A DNA stretch of 64,000 nucleotides from Planococcus halotolerans. Lineage in GTDB: Bacteria > Bacillota > Bacilli > Bacillales_A > Planococcaceae. Below, one piece after another: positions 16,178-24,988 of this stretch (position 1 is its first letter; every line of letters starts with the position of its first letter). The position numbers and the translations under genes are program-made. Where the stretch lies: contig NZ_QLZR01000002.1 of the NCBI RefSeq assembly GCF_003289955.1, positions 744,001 through 808,000 on the forward strand, read 5' to 3'. The notes under the pieces are model-generated. The model had not been told where the DNA came from and made no database searches. It saw nothing but the letters and a program-made list of their open reading frames with translations.

Positions 16178-17575
16178 TTGACGATCAAAAAGCCATTTGC
16201 CAGTGTAATGCTTGCTGCAGTACTTGCGCTTTCAGCGGTGCCTTCCGCTTTTGCGCACGATGAACTTGATAGCTCGGGTGTTTCCAAGGGAGAGCACGAA
16301 GTGTTTTCCAATGAAGAAATCGCTAACTTAGGCGAAGCAAAAGTGGAAGGATCCAAAAATCTTTCATTCCTTAAGGAAGCTGGCGCCGCACAGTTGAAAG
16401 AAATTGACGGCGTCCAGAATAATACAGCTGATGTATTCGCCCATAAAGGCTATGCTTATGTCGGCACCCATACAGCCAACGGTGGCAACGGCGGAGTCCG
16501 GGTCTTTGACTTGAAAGACCCCGCTAACCCAGTGGAAGTCGCTGTCTTCGCAAACGAGGATGTAGAAAATACGTGGCAGGAAAAAGTCATTGTCAAAAGC
16601 ATCAATACACCTGACTTCAAAGGCGACCTGGCCGTTGTCAGCGTCCAGCAGCTGAACCGCAATGCGGAGGATACTTCCGGCGGCTTCCTTCTGTATGACG
16701 TGACTGATCCCACCAATCCCGAAAAGCTCGGCTACTGGGAAACTTATGAAAACACACGTGGAACCCATGAACTCTATTTGACGATGCAAGGCAACAAGGC
16801 ACTTGTACTTACTTCCAATCCATATGCTGATTACTACAGCCACGGCGAACATAAAGACTTTACCATCGTCGATGTTTCCAATCCTGCTGAACCGGAAACA
16901 CTCTGGGAATTCGATCCGCGGATTCTTGACGATGTACCTGCCGACTTCAATGGTTACCACTGGAATGCGCCGGATGGCAAAACCCGCCCGGTGTTCAATC
17001 ACAGTGTAATCACCGACAATAATGCGCAATATGCTTATGTCTCCATGTGGGATCTCGGTACCATCATTTTTGATATTACAGACCCTGAGAATCCCGTTTA
17101 CTTGAGCAACACTGACTATGCCTCGAATCAACAAGGCTCTGCGCATTCGGCTGCACTGGCCAAAGGCGGCAATGTGCTGATTGAAACCCGGGAAGTCTCT
17201 TCCCCTGTGCGTCCGGGATACGAGGAATCTTATGGCTATACGCGAATCTTTGATATCAAGGATAAAGCGAATCCTGTTTTATTGAGTGAGTTTAAAACAG
17301 ATTTGACTGAGAAAGTTGAAGACGGACCGACGTTCGCCAATACAGTGCATGATCCGAAAGTCCATGGCAACACGCTTTACTTAAGCCATTATGCCGGCGG
17401 TGTCTATGCGGTTGATATCACCGACCCAGCCAATCCGAAACAGATCGGCCAATATGCGCCTGACCAGGCAGATGTCTGGGGTGTATTCGTGGATCGCAAT
17501 TACGTACTGGCTTCCGATATGGCGCAAGGCTTGAAAGTGCTTGTGAAGAATAACGCCAAACAACAGACTAATTAA
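16178..17575 (+). CDS. Secreted LVIVD-repeat protein
   Basis: The TTG start at 16178 is well supported by AAAGGAGG. The 465-aa product has a signal peptide (KKPFASVMLAAVLALSAVPSAFA, cleavage near AFA-HD). The rest is a beta-propeller of LVIVD-type blades, each with a pattern like VRVFDLKDPANPVEVA, FTIVDVSNPAEPETLW and YAVDITDPANPKQIG. LVIVD proteins are extracellular propellers of mostly unknown function, often annotated as choice-of-anchor or surface proteins; no anchor motif is visible here, so it is probably released. It is monocistronic with a very strong terminator. Confidence 0.88.
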   Translation: MTIKKPFASVMLAAVLALSAVPSAFAHDELDSSGVSKGEHEVFSNEEIANLGEAKVEGSKNLSFLKEAGAAQLKEIDGVQNNTADVFAHKGYAYVGTHTANGGNGGVRVFDLKDPANPVEVAVFANEDVENTWQEKVIVKSINTPDFKGDLAVVSVQQLNRNAEDTSGGFLLYDVTDPTNPEKLGYWETYENTRGTHELYLTMQGNKALVLTSNPYADYYSHGEHKDFTIVDVSNPAEPETLWEFDPRILDDVPADFNGYHWNAPDGKTRPVFNHSVITDNNAQYAYVSMWDLGTIIFDITDPENPVYLSNTDYASNQQGSAHSAALAKGGNVLIETREVSSPVRPGYEESYGYTRIFDIKDKANPVLLSEFKTDLTEKVEDGPTFANTVHDPKVHGNTLYLSHYAGGVYAVDITDPANPKQIGQYAPDQADVWGVFVDRNYVLASDMAQGLKVLVKNNAKQQTN

Positions 17576-17592
17576 GCTTTCATGAATAAAAC

Positions 17593-17643
17593 AAAAAACC
17601 CGTGCCCTTCAAATCAACCGGATTTGAAGGGCACGGGTTTTTT
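17593..17643. terminator. Strong terminator after the LVIVD gene
   Basis: A perfect stem of about 23 bp (17593-17615 with 17621-17643; CCCGTGCCCTTCAAATC/GATTTGAAGGGCACGGG) flanked by A6 and T6. It may also act on the reverse-strand gene ending at 17739. Confidence 0.95.
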
Positions 17644-17738
17644 GCATGTTCTTGAATATTGCATGTTAAATTTTTTTATAACATCAGGATAAAAAGTGGC
17701 ATCCCATTTATCTATGAAAAGCTGAAGCTCTCTCTTAC

Positions 17739-18263
17739 TCACCGAAAATGATCTGCCACATACTCCTCTTCCTGCTCCGCAGTCATCAATCCGGTCGCCC
17801 GTCCGACTGTACCGTTATGCCAGTTCCAGATAGTATTATGAACCGACACCGCTTTGCTGAAGTCGCCATCCTGCCACGCCAAAAGCGTCTGTTCGTAAAA
17901 ATCGCTGTGCTCATAATAATCGTAGTTCTCTTTGACAATCTTCAGCATATTCGTGATATTTTCTTCGGACATTTCAACTGACCCGCGTTTCTTGTCAGCA
18001 ACAATTTTCTGATGCGTCATTTGGTGAAGATAAATCTGCACACGTTCTTCGTCCATATCGGCATCCGCTTTATCCACGGATTTCTTTGTCTGCGTCGTGT
18101 CTGTCGTCTCCGCACTAACCTCGCGCTCTTCGATTTCCTCAGCAACTTTACTGATTTCTCCGCCGTCGTCAGCGAAAAAGTCCTGCACGAACCAATACCC
18201 TGCACCGCCGAGCACCAGCAATCCTATGAATGACAATAATATCGTTCGCATAAGTTTTTTCAT
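17739..18263 (-). CDS. Membrane-anchored DUF6241-like protein, 174 aa
   Basis: The N-terminus is a signal anchor (KKLMRTILLSFIGLLVLGGAGYWFV), followed by an acidic, Thr-rich linker and a helical extracytoplasmic domain at about 70-174 (VQIYLHQMTHQKIVADKK, YYEHSDFYEQTLLAWQDGDF). The C-terminal domain resembles DUF6241 proteins of Bacilli, recalled rather than searched. AGGAGGGATAATC precedes the ATG. The role is unknown; the topology implies a domain outside the cytoplasmic membrane. Confidence 0.75.
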   Translation of the reverse strand: MKKLMRTILLSFIGLLVLGGAGYWFVQDFFADDGGEISKVAEEIEEREVSAETTDTTQTKKSVDKADADMDEERVQIYLHQMTHQKIVADKKRGSVEMSEENITNMLKIVKENYDYYEHSDFYEQTLLAWQDGDFSKAVSVHNTIWNWHNGTVGRATGLMTAEQEEEYVADHFR

Positions 18264-18535
18264 GATTATCCCTCCTATACATCGTCAGCAAGGTTTGCAA
18301 GAAATTTATAATTGCATAAAACCGTATTTAACTATGCTATATGACCTATCCAAGTATACAGGAAAATATTACTGGCTGCTTTCATTTAGCCTGACAAAAT
18401 TTGGAGTTGCTTTCACCCGCTTAATTCAACTCCCTCAGCCTAATTCAAATTAAATGCCAGAAAAAAGCTTATCGTTTAAAATTTAAGGGTAAGTTTACCA
18501 TTAGCAAGATTAAAATGGAAAAGGAGCAATGCCTG

Positions 18536-19360
18536 ATGAATTATGTTACGTTGAACAATAATTTAAAAATGCCACAGCTCGGTTTTGGCGTATGGCAAGT
18601 GGAAGATGCTCAAGCGACGGAAGCCGTAGCGAAAGCACTGGAAACAGGATACACTTCGATCGACACCGCCATGATCTATAAAAATGAAATCGGTGTTGGA
18701 AAAACACTGAAAGACACCAAAGTGCCGCGTGAAGATCTGTTTATCACCACCAAAGTCTGGAACAGTGACCAAGGGTATGAAAATACTTTGCGCGCATTCG
18801 ATGAAAGTTTGGAGCGCCTTGGGCTTGATTATGTTGACCTTTACCTGATTCACTGGCCGACGCCTGAATTCGATGACTACATCGATACATACAAAGCGAT
18901 GGAAAAATTGTATAACGATGGCCGCGTCAAAGCGATTGGCGTCTGCAATTTTGAAATTGAGCACTTGGAGCGACTCCTTGCGGAATGCGACGTGCCGCCG
19001 GTATTGAACCAGGTGGAATGCCATCCATACCTGGCACAAAATGAACTTAAGGAATTCTGCGCAAAACACAATATCTATGTGGAAGCGTGGAGCCCACTGG
19101 AGCAAGGCGGCGAAGTGCTGCAGGATGAAACCATCCGCAAAATTGCCGAAGCCCATGGCAAGACGCCAGCTCAAGCCGTGCTTCGCTGGCACCTGCAAAA
19201 CAACACTATTGCTATTCCGAAATCTGTCACTCCGTCACGCATCGAAGAAAACTTCGACGTTTTCGACTTCGAACTTTCAGCGGATGAAATGGAACAGATT
19301 AACGCCTTGAATAAAGACCGACGCAAAGGTGCACATCCCGTTGAAATGAATGTACGGTGA
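18536..19360 (+). CDS. Aldo/keto reductase (AKR5-like)
   Basis: An ATG at 18515 is in frame, but AAAAGGAG lies just inside it and directs initiation at ATG 18536 (MNYVTLNNNLKMPQLGFG, 274 aa). The family tetrad is present: Asp in SIDTAMIY, Tyr in the same motif, Lys in TTKVWN and His in LIHWP. The NADPH-site motif IPKSVTPSRIEENF is near the C-terminus. It is expected to reduce aldehydes or ketones such as methylglyoxal-type compounds or 2,5-diketo-gluconate-like substrates, in the cytoplasm. It is monocistronic. Confidence 0.93.
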   Translation: MNYVTLNNNLKMPQLGFGVWQVEDAQATEAVAKALETGYTSIDTAMIYKNEIGVGKTLKDTKVPREDLFITTKVWNSDQGYENTLRAFDESLERLGLDYVDLYLIHWPTPEFDDYIDTYKAMEKLYNDGRVKAIGVCNFEIEHLERLLAECDVPPVLNQVECHPYLAQNELKEFCAKHNIYVEAWSPLEQGGEVLQDETIRKIAEAHGKTPAQAVLRWHLQNNTIAIPKSVTPSRIEENFDVFDFELSADEMEQINALNKDRRKGAHPVEMNVR

Positions 19361-19363
19361 TAG

Positions 19364-19396
19364 AAAAATCCGGATGATCACTCATCCGGATTTTTT
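19364..19396 (+). terminator. Terminator of the aldo/keto reductase gene
   Basis: AAAAATCCGGATGA (19364-19377) and TCATCCGGATTTTT (19382-19395) form a perfect stem with a 4-nt loop and T6. Confidence 0.92.
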
Positions 19397-19449
19397 ATAT
19401 GGACTAAAGTATTGTGAAACGGTCTTCATCCCTGTTGTATTGTTGGTTT

Positions 19450-19475
19450 TTCGCTTTTCGCCTGCGAAAAGCATC
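19450..19475. repeat. Dispersed hairpin, GCTTTTCG-CCTG-CGAAAAGC
   Basis: GCTTTTCG (19453-19460) and CGAAAAGC (19465-19472). The reverse complement, GATGCTTTTCGCAGGCGAAA, is identical over about 22 bp to the copy at 28297-28319. It lies in the 3' flank of the aldo/keto reductase gene. Confidence 0.85.
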
Positions 19476-19549
19476 CATTTGTCTTTGGCTCTGGGGTTTT
19501 GAAGGGGTTTGAGTCAGCTTACGGCTGCTCAAATTTCCATTATTTGGAC

Positions 19550-19626
19550 ATACTGTCCGTTGCGAGTGGAATACTGTCCGTTATGGACCAAATACTGTCC
19601 ATTAGTACCGAAATACTGTCCATTAG
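19550..19626. repeat. 21-bp tandem array, at least 3.7 units, cut by the IS
   Basis: Units start at 19550, 19571, 19592 and 19613, each beginning ATACTGTCC(G/A)TTA-like and ending with a variable 8-9 bp tail. The fourth unit is interrupted at 19626 by the insertion sequence and does not continue on the far side beyond the duplicated TTAG. Confidence 0.88.
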
Positions 19627-19704
19627 TGGGGTTAGACTTAAAAGTGGACACGACCAAATGAGTTTCGACATACTGAAACTACTAATCCAAAGGACGTGTC
19701 GAAC

Positions 19705-20004
19705 ATGGAAAAACACAAAACACCTGAGTTTCGGGAATATGTCGCCAAACTGATAGTAGACGATGGAAGAAAAGCGACACAACTGGCTTACGAAATGGAG
19801 CTCAATGAAAAGTCGATCCGCCGCTGGGCAGCTGATTACCGGAAAAAGAAAGAACGATTGGCGAATCCAGACAGCGAGCGGCTGATGAGCAACTCTGACT
19901 TACAGAAACAACTCGCAGACACCGAACGGCGTCTAAAAGAGCGAGATGAAGAGGTCGAGATCCTAAAAAAGGCCATGCGTGTCTTCAACAAAGACCAAAC
20001 GTGA
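19705..20004 (+). CDS. IS3-family transposase OrfA
   Basis: A 99-aa helix-turn-helix and leucine-zipper protein. The ATG at 19705 is preceded by AAAGGACG; a longer GTG frame begins at 19696. The N-terminal HTH (ATQLAYEMELNEKSIRRW) would bind the IS ends, and the C-terminal heptad region (LQKQLADTERRLKERDEEV) is a coiled coil for dimerisation. A_AAA_AAG at 19965-19971 lies in frame near the end, so -1 slippage would extend this product into OrfB to give the active OrfAB transposase. OrfA alone usually acts as a regulator. Confidence 0.93.
   Translation: MEKHKTPEFREYVAKLIVDDGRKATQLAYEMELNEKSIRRWAADYRKKKERLANPDSERLMSNSDLQKQLADTERRLKERDEEVEILKKAMRVFNKDQT
19965..19971 (+). promoter_or_regulatory. 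Programmed -1 frameshift heptamer A_AAA_AAG
   Basis: The A6G heptamer sits in the correct phase of orfA (codons AAA AAG at 19966-19971). A -1 shift here continues in the orfB frame without a stop through 20001. This is the standard fusion mechanism of IS3-family elements. Confidence 0.85.
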
Positions 20005-20897
20005 TTTTTGAATTCATCCAGGCACACCGGAATGAATATCGCGTCGTGAAGATGTGCAGCGTCCTTGGTGTATCCAAAAGTGGATTCTACAAATGGCACA
20101 ATTGCTTATTCACTGGCCTGCTTTCGGAAAAGCGGGCCAAACGGGAAGAGATTCAGCAAAAAATTGCCCGTTCCTATCATGAAAGCCATGGCATTTACGG
20201 CAGCCCCCGCATCTACGAGGATCTGAAGGCGTGGGGTTATTCGGTGTGCGAACGAACCGTAGGCCGGTACATGAAAAACCTGGGCTTATGTGCGCTACAC
20301 GAAACGAAATTCCAAGTCACGACGGATTCGGCGCATCAGCAGTTTGTCTATCCGAATTTATTGGAGCGCAAGTTCCAAGTTGCAGCACCGAACAAGGCCT
20401 GGGTTGCCGATATCACCTATATCTGGACGATGGAAGGCTGGCTCTACCTGGCGAGCGTAATGGATCTCTTCTCCCGTAAAATCGTCGGATGGAGTCTGGA
20501 TGCCACCATGAAAACTGAGCTTCCTCTCGGAGCCTTAGAACAGGCGATGGTGCTCAGAAACCCAGATGAGACACTGATTCATCATTCCGATCGGGGCTCT
20601 CAATATTGTTCTGATGAGTACGTCGAATGTTTAGGGACAAAACAAATTCAAGTAAGCATGAGCCGAAAAGGAGATCCTTATGACAATGCTTGCATTGAAT
20701 CTTTTCATGCCAGTTTAAAGAAAGAACTGATCTATCGAACCCGCTACAAGACGCGTGCCGAAGCGCAAGCAGCCATCGGCTGGTATATAGACAGCTTCTA
20801 TAATCAACGTCGCCGCCATTCCACACTCGGTTATCTGTCACCCAACAATTACGAGAAAGCGCACAATTTTTTGTACACCCAAATACTCGTTTCATGA
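20001..20897 (+). CDS. IS3-family transposase OrfB (DDE integrase)
   Basis: A 298-aa catalytic part of the transposase. It has an HTH_21-like N-terminal region (SKSGFYKW, YHESHGIYGSPRIYEDL) and an rve integrase core with catalytic Asp in WVADITYIW, Asp in HHSDRGSQY and Glu in YDNACIESFHASLKKE. GTG at 20001 overlaps the orfA stop by 4 bp (GTGA), so it may be made by coupling as well as by frameshifting. The frame is intact with no internal stop, so the element could be active. Confidence 0.94.
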   Translation: MIFEFIQAHRNEYRVVKMCSVLGVSKSGFYKWHNCLFTGLLSEKRAKREEIQQKIARSYHESHGIYGSPRIYEDLKAWGYSVCERTVGRYMKNLGLCALHETKFQVTTDSAHQQFVYPNLLERKFQVAAPNKAWVADITYIWTMEGWLYLASVMDLFSRKIVGWSLDATMKTELPLGALEQAMVLRNPDETLIHHSDRGSQYCSDEYVECLGTKQIQVSMSRKGDPYDNACIESFHASLKKELIYRTRYKTRAEAQAAIGWYIDSFYNQRRRHSTLGYLSPNNYEKAHNFLYTQILVS

Positions 20898-21136
20898 TCA
20901 AAATGACGGTTGAGGGCATTGGTTCGATTTGAACCAATGCCATCGACTGTCCGACCAAACCAAGTGCGGTAGCGATTTGGAAAGTAAAAAAGAGCAAATA
21001 GGCGTGTCCACTTTCTTGACGGAAGACCATTAGAGATTTCTAGCTCGAACTCCCCATCGCAAAGCAGTTTTGAAGGGATAACTCATTAGTTATTTATTTC
21101 ATAATATTCCCAGAAATAAACCCACAACGCTCGCCT

Positions 21137-22093
21137 CTACTTAAACCAGCCCAGCCGCCTGAACCACCCAAACATCGCTACAGCAACAATCCCCATAATC
21201 CCCAATACGACAAAGTAGCCATATTGCCACGTCAGCTCCGGCATGTTCTCGAAATTCATTCCGTAGATTCCGGCGATGAACGTGAGCGGCGCGAAAATCG
21301 ACGTGATGATGGTCAGGACTTTCATGACGTTATTGGTCTGATGCGAATTAAGGGAAAGATAACTGTCCCGGATATCCGCCGTCAATTCGCGGTTCGACAT
21401 AACCATTTCTGACAGCTTCAGCAGATGGTCATAAATATCCGAGAAGTATTCTCGGCGGTCCTGGATTTCATTTAAATGATGGGAATTCAGCATCCGGTAC
21501 AGCAGGTCGCGCATCGGATTGACGGTCTGCCGCAAACTGAGCAGCAGTGAGCGGGAATCGAATAGTTCTGTCATGAGCACGTCCATCGATTTATTCTGTG
21601 TATTGTCTTCGATTTTCGCCAGGCTTTCTTCGATTTCATATACCAGCGGAAAATAATTATCGACGATTTTGTCTAACACTTCATAAAACACGTAGAACGG
21701 ATTCCATTTATCAAGATTCCGGTGAGCCAGCAGCCGGTCCCAAACTTGCTTCACTTCCTTGGAAGCGTGCCAATGGAATGTGACGATAAATTGATCGCCT
21801 ACAAAAAAGTCCAATTCTTCCTTCACCAGATCCATCTCTTCTTCCCGCACATTATGCGTAACAAAAAATGTATGGTCATCATAATAGTCCAGTTTCGGCC
21901 GCTGCAGCCTGTGAATGCAGTCCTCGATTGCCAGCGGGTGAAACTTGAACGTATACGCCAAATGCTGGAGCTCCTTATCCGTCGGCTGATCAAAGTCCGT
22001 CCAGAACCATTGATACCGTGAAAAATCCACTTGCTCCAGCGGAACATCCGCCTCTAATTTATTGTCGTGTGTAATGCCAATGACATTGATCAT
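21137..22093 (-). CDS. corA: CorA-family magnesium/cobalt transporter
   Basis: A 318-aa inner-membrane divalent cation channel. A large cytoplasmic N-terminal domain (starts MINVIGITHDNKLEAD) and a long stalk helix (YLSLNSHQTNNVMKVLTIIT) lead to two C-terminal membrane helices. The family signature GMN is present in AGIYGMNFENMPEL, and a basic tail (WFRRLGWFK) follows. Length and order match CorA. AGAGGTGGTACATAG precedes the ATG. CorA homopentamers passively import Mg2+, Co2+ or Ni2+; some relatives export Zn2+, which cannot be told apart here. Confidence 0.93.
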   Translation of the reverse strand: MINVIGITHDNKLEADVPLEQVDFSRYQWFWTDFDQPTDKELQHLAYTFKFHPLAIEDCIHRLQRPKLDYYDDHTFFVTHNVREEEMDLVKEELDFFVGDQFIVTFHWHASKEVKQVWDRLLAHRNLDKWNPFYVFYEVLDKIVDNYFPLVYEIEESLAKIEDNTQNKSMDVLMTELFDSRSLLLSLRQTVNPMRDLLYRMLNSHHLNEIQDRREYFSDIYDHLLKLSEMVMSNRELTADIRDSYLSLNSHQTNNVMKVLTIITSIFAPLTFIAGIYGMNFENMPELTWQYGYFVVLGIMGIVAVAMFGWFRRLGWFK

Positions 22094-22257
22094 CTATGTA
22101 CCACCTCTTGCCCAGGGATTTCTTCTATAATACTTATACTACCCTTTTCCACAATAAATTAAGGCACATTTTAAAGCAAACAATATTCTGGCATCCAACA
22201 AACCCAAATAGTGTACACTAACATTAGGATTTTATTAATCAGCAAAGGGGCATGCAG

Positions 22258-23715
22258 ATGGGAACAACTACATTCGAAATAAACGAAACGACAATCAATG
22301 AAATTCAGCAGGCTTTCAAGGAAAACCGCCTCACTTCAGTCGAGCTGGTGAAAAGCTATCTCGATCGGATTGAAAAATACGATAAGAACGGTCCGAAGAT
22401 CAATTCGGTGCTGACACTCAATCCCGACGCACTGAAAATCGCTGCCGAGCTGGATGAAATGCGCGGACAGGATGGTCAGGGGCCCTTACACGGAATTCCG
22501 GTCCTCTTAAAAGACAATATCGAAACGACGGACGCCATGCCGACGACAGCCGGTGCCATCGTTCTTGAAAACAATTTAGCCCGACAAGACTCATTTGTGG
22601 CGGCACAATTAAGACAAGCCGGCGCCATCATTCTCGGCAAAGTCAATTTGAGCGAATGGGCGTATTTTATGGCGCATGAAGTGCCGAGCGGCTACAGCTC
22701 ACTTGGCGGCCAGGTTCTCAATCCTTACGGCGTCAGCACATTTAAAGCCGGGGATGTCGGCGGTTCGAGTTCCGGAACGGGTGCAGCCATCGCATCGAAT
22801 TTTGCGGTTGTCGGTGTCGGCACCGAAACTTCCGGCTCGATATTAAGCCCTGCCAGTGCCAATTCCATCGTCGGCATCAAGCCGACGGTCGGCCTCATCA
22901 GCCGCTCAGGCATCATCCCGATTTCTGAAAGCCAGGATACAGCCGGTCCCATGGCACGCACTGTTACGGATGCGGCGATTATGCTGGGTGTGTTGACCGG
23001 CGTCGACGAGAGCGATCCGGCAACTCAAGCAAGCGCCGAAAAAGCATTGACCGATTACACGCCTCATTTAAAAACTGACGGATTGGAAGGCGCACGGATT
23101 GGCGTCGATGTATCGTTCTTAAACGACGAAGAGCCGGAAGAACGCGCAATCATCGACCAGGCGATTGAACTCATGAAATCGCTTGGTGCAACCGTCGAAG
23201 AAGTGACGATTCCCGTAGAGCCTTTCCAATCAGACGTTCTTTGGTATGAATTCAAGCGCGGCGTCAATGCCTATTTGAGCACAGTGTCCGATGACGTCCC
23301 TGTCAAAACTTTGGCGGACGTTATCGAATTCAATAAACAGGATCCGGAGCGCCGCATGAAATTCGGCCAGGCGGAACTGGAAAAATCACAGTCGATGAGT
23401 GATGATCCGTCCGACCCAAGATACCTGGAACACCGCGAAACCGATTTGCGGACGGCAAAAGTCGAAGGCATAGATGCCGCATTAGCCAAATACAATTTGG
23501 ACGCCCTCTTATTCCAGGATAACCGCGGCGCCGGCATGCCTGCAAAAGCCGGCTACCCGTCAATTACTGTTCCAGCCGGTTACACAAGCAACGGCCATCC
23601 GGTCGGCGTAACTTTCACGGCGCAAGCCTTCAGCGAAGCGCGTCTGGTTGAGCTTGCCTATTCCTATGAACAGGCTTCAAAAAAACGGATTGCACCCAAC
23701 CTAGATTCGATCTGA
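22258..23715 (+). CDS. Amidase (amidase signature family)
   Basis: ATG codons occur at 22252 and 22258; the second is preferred because AAAGGGGC is then properly spaced (485 aa, MGTTTFEINETTINE). The catalytic Ser-cisSer-Lys triad is visible: Lys in VLLKDNIET, Ser in GGSSSGTGAAIAS, and the nucleophile region GTETSGSILSP. It hydrolyses carboxamides or related amide bonds. No signal peptide is seen, so it is probably cytoplasmic. It is not part of a gatCAB operon and is therefore more likely a stand-alone amidase than the GatA subunit. It is followed by a large terminator. Confidence 0.92.
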   Translation: MGTTTFEINETTINEIQQAFKENRLTSVELVKSYLDRIEKYDKNGPKINSVLTLNPDALKIAAELDEMRGQDGQGPLHGIPVLLKDNIETTDAMPTTAGAIVLENNLARQDSFVAAQLRQAGAIILGKVNLSEWAYFMAHEVPSGYSSLGGQVLNPYGVSTFKAGDVGGSSSGTGAAIASNFAVVGVGTETSGSILSPASANSIVGIKPTVGLISRSGIIPISESQDTAGPMARTVTDAAIMLGVLTGVDESDPATQASAEKALTDYTPHLKTDGLEGARIGVDVSFLNDEEPEERAIIDQAIELMKSLGATVEEVTIPVEPFQSDVLWYEFKRGVNAYLSTVSDDVPVKTLADVIEFNKQDPERRMKFGQAELEKSQSMSDDPSDPRYLEHRETDLRTAKVEGIDAALAKYNLDALLFQDNRGAGMPAKAGYPSITVPAGYTSNGHPVGVTFTAQAFSEARLVELAYSYEQASKKRIAPNLDSI

Positions 23716-23732
23716 TGTTAAGTTGAAATAAC

Positions 23733-23795
23733 AAAACACCCTCTGCTGAGAAGCTGGTATGGAAATACCAACAGCTTAGCGGAGGGTGTTTTTTT
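23733..23795. terminator. Terminator after the amidase gene
   Basis: AACACCCTC (23735-23743) pairs with GAGGGTGTT (23782-23790), extended by AGCTG/CAGCT and GGTAT/ATACC inner helices, then T7. The A run on the other side allows action on the reverse-strand prs gene too. Confidence 0.88.
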
Positions 23796-23856
23796 AATGA
23801 GGGAACGATTTTTACCGTCCCCTCAGATTTCATTTGTATCCTTTCGCCTTCAAAAC

Positions 23857-24807
23857 CTATTCAAATAAAGGCGTTACCGGCTTCTCGTTATGGACGTGTT
23901 CAATCGCTTCCGCCAATAACGGCGCTACTGAAAGAATCGTAATTTTCGGTGTGCGTTTTTCTTCAGGCACGTCGATGGTGTTGGTGACTACAAGCTCGGT
24001 TAGAGCCGAATCCTCGATGCTCTGAATCGACTCACCTGAGAGAACCGGGTGCGTGCAGCAGGCGTAAACGGCTTTCGCGCCGTTTTCCACGAGCATATCG
24101 GCAGCAAGCGAAATCGTTGTTGCGGTATCGACGATATCCACAATGATGATGACGTTCTTGCCTTTGATGTCACCGACGATATTTACGGTTTCAGGTGCAC
24201 CAGGCTCTTCCTGGCGTTTATCGATAAAGCCAATCGGCACATTCAGATGATCCGCCAAATTACGTGCCCGTCCCAGACCACCGTTGTCCGGTGCTACCAC
24301 AATGGCATCTTCCAGTTTTTTATCAGCGAAGTGTTTCTTTAGAATCTTGCCGCCGCGCAGCTGATCGACCGGCAAATTGAAGAATCCCTGGATCTGAGGC
24401 GCATGGAAATCCAGTGTGATGATGTGGGTAGCGCCTGCTTTTTCAAGCATATTAGCTACAAGCTTTGCCGTAATCGGTTCGCGTGAACTCGCTTTCCGGT
24501 CCTGCCGCGCATAGCCGTAATAAGGAATGACCACATTGATGGTATTAGCGGATGCACGCTTCAGCGCATCGATCATGATGAGGAGCTCCATCACATGTTC
24601 ATTGCCCGGCTGGGAGGTCGACTGGACCAGATAAACATCTGCCCCGCGGACACTTTCTTCGATATTAATCTGGACTTCCCCATCACTGAAACGGGTGATC
24701 GAGCTTTTGCCCAACTTAACGTCGAGCAAATCTGCAATTTCCTGCGCTAAATCGGGGTTGGAATTCAAGGTGAACAGTTTGAAGTTTTTACGTAATTGAT
24801 AAGGCAA
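23857..24807 (-). CDS. prs: Ribose-phosphate pyrophosphokinase (PRPP synthase)
   Basis: A 316-aa class I PRPP synthase. It transfers pyrophosphate from ATP to ribose 5-phosphate for nucleotide, histidine and tryptophan synthesis. Motifs include the N-terminal [16 protein letters not shown], the flexible-loop and ATP-site region [19 protein letters not shown], and the PRPP-binding [18 protein letters not shown]. The start is TTG at 24807, preceded by AAGGGGG. In Bacilli the housekeeping prs sits with gcaD/glmU and ctc; here it stands alone between an amidase and fhs, so it may be a second copy. That depends on the rest of the genome. Confidence 0.94.
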   Translation of the reverse strand: MPYQLRKNFKLFTLNSNPDLAQEIADLLDVKLGKSSITRFSDGEVQINIEESVRGADVYLVQSTSQPGNEHVMELLIMIDALKRASANTINVVIPYYGYARQDRKASSREPITAKLVANMLEKAGATHIITLDFHAPQIQGFFNLPVDQLRGGKILKKHFADKKLEDAIVVAPDNGGLGRARNLADHLNVPIGFIDKRQEEPGAPETVNIVGDIKGKNVIIIVDIVDTATTISLAADMLVENGAKAVYACCTHPVLSGESIQSIEDSALTELVVTNTIDVPEEKRTPKITILSVAPLLAEAIEHVHNEKPVTPLFE

Positions 24808-24988
24808 TGGGTGGGCCCCCTTCTTAAAAATCTTAATTGTAGATAATTTTATGATACCGTTTTATGGCGGCAATAGCCAACGGTTAGCGGGTATTTCCAT
24901 TTTTCATTGTATTCGGGTAAAAGCGCTGGTGTTCTTTTCGTTAAGGCATTATGGTTATAATAAATAAAAAATGAAAGTGGGAAAATGA

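Larger units (their letters stand above)
19627..21029 (+). mobile_element. IS3-family insertion sequence, 1403 bp, apparently complete
   Basis: Starts TGGGGTTAGACTT and ends AAGACCA. Imperfect terminal inverted repeats share AAAGTGGACACG near both ends. The 4-bp sequence TTAG flanks both sides (19623-19626 and 21030-21033), a target duplication of the size IS3 elements make. Two overlapping transposase frames, with a classic slippage heptamer between them, fill the element. The intact frames, DDE residues and target duplication suggest recent insertion. Confidence 0.93.

Noticed and set aside
20554-21030. 158-aa reverse frame across the IS end
   Set aside because: It is antisense to orfB and runs into the IS terminal repeat.
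23857-24807. prs as proof of a duplicated PRPP synthase
   Set aside because: A lone prs is unusual for Bacilli, but copy number cannot be judged from this window.
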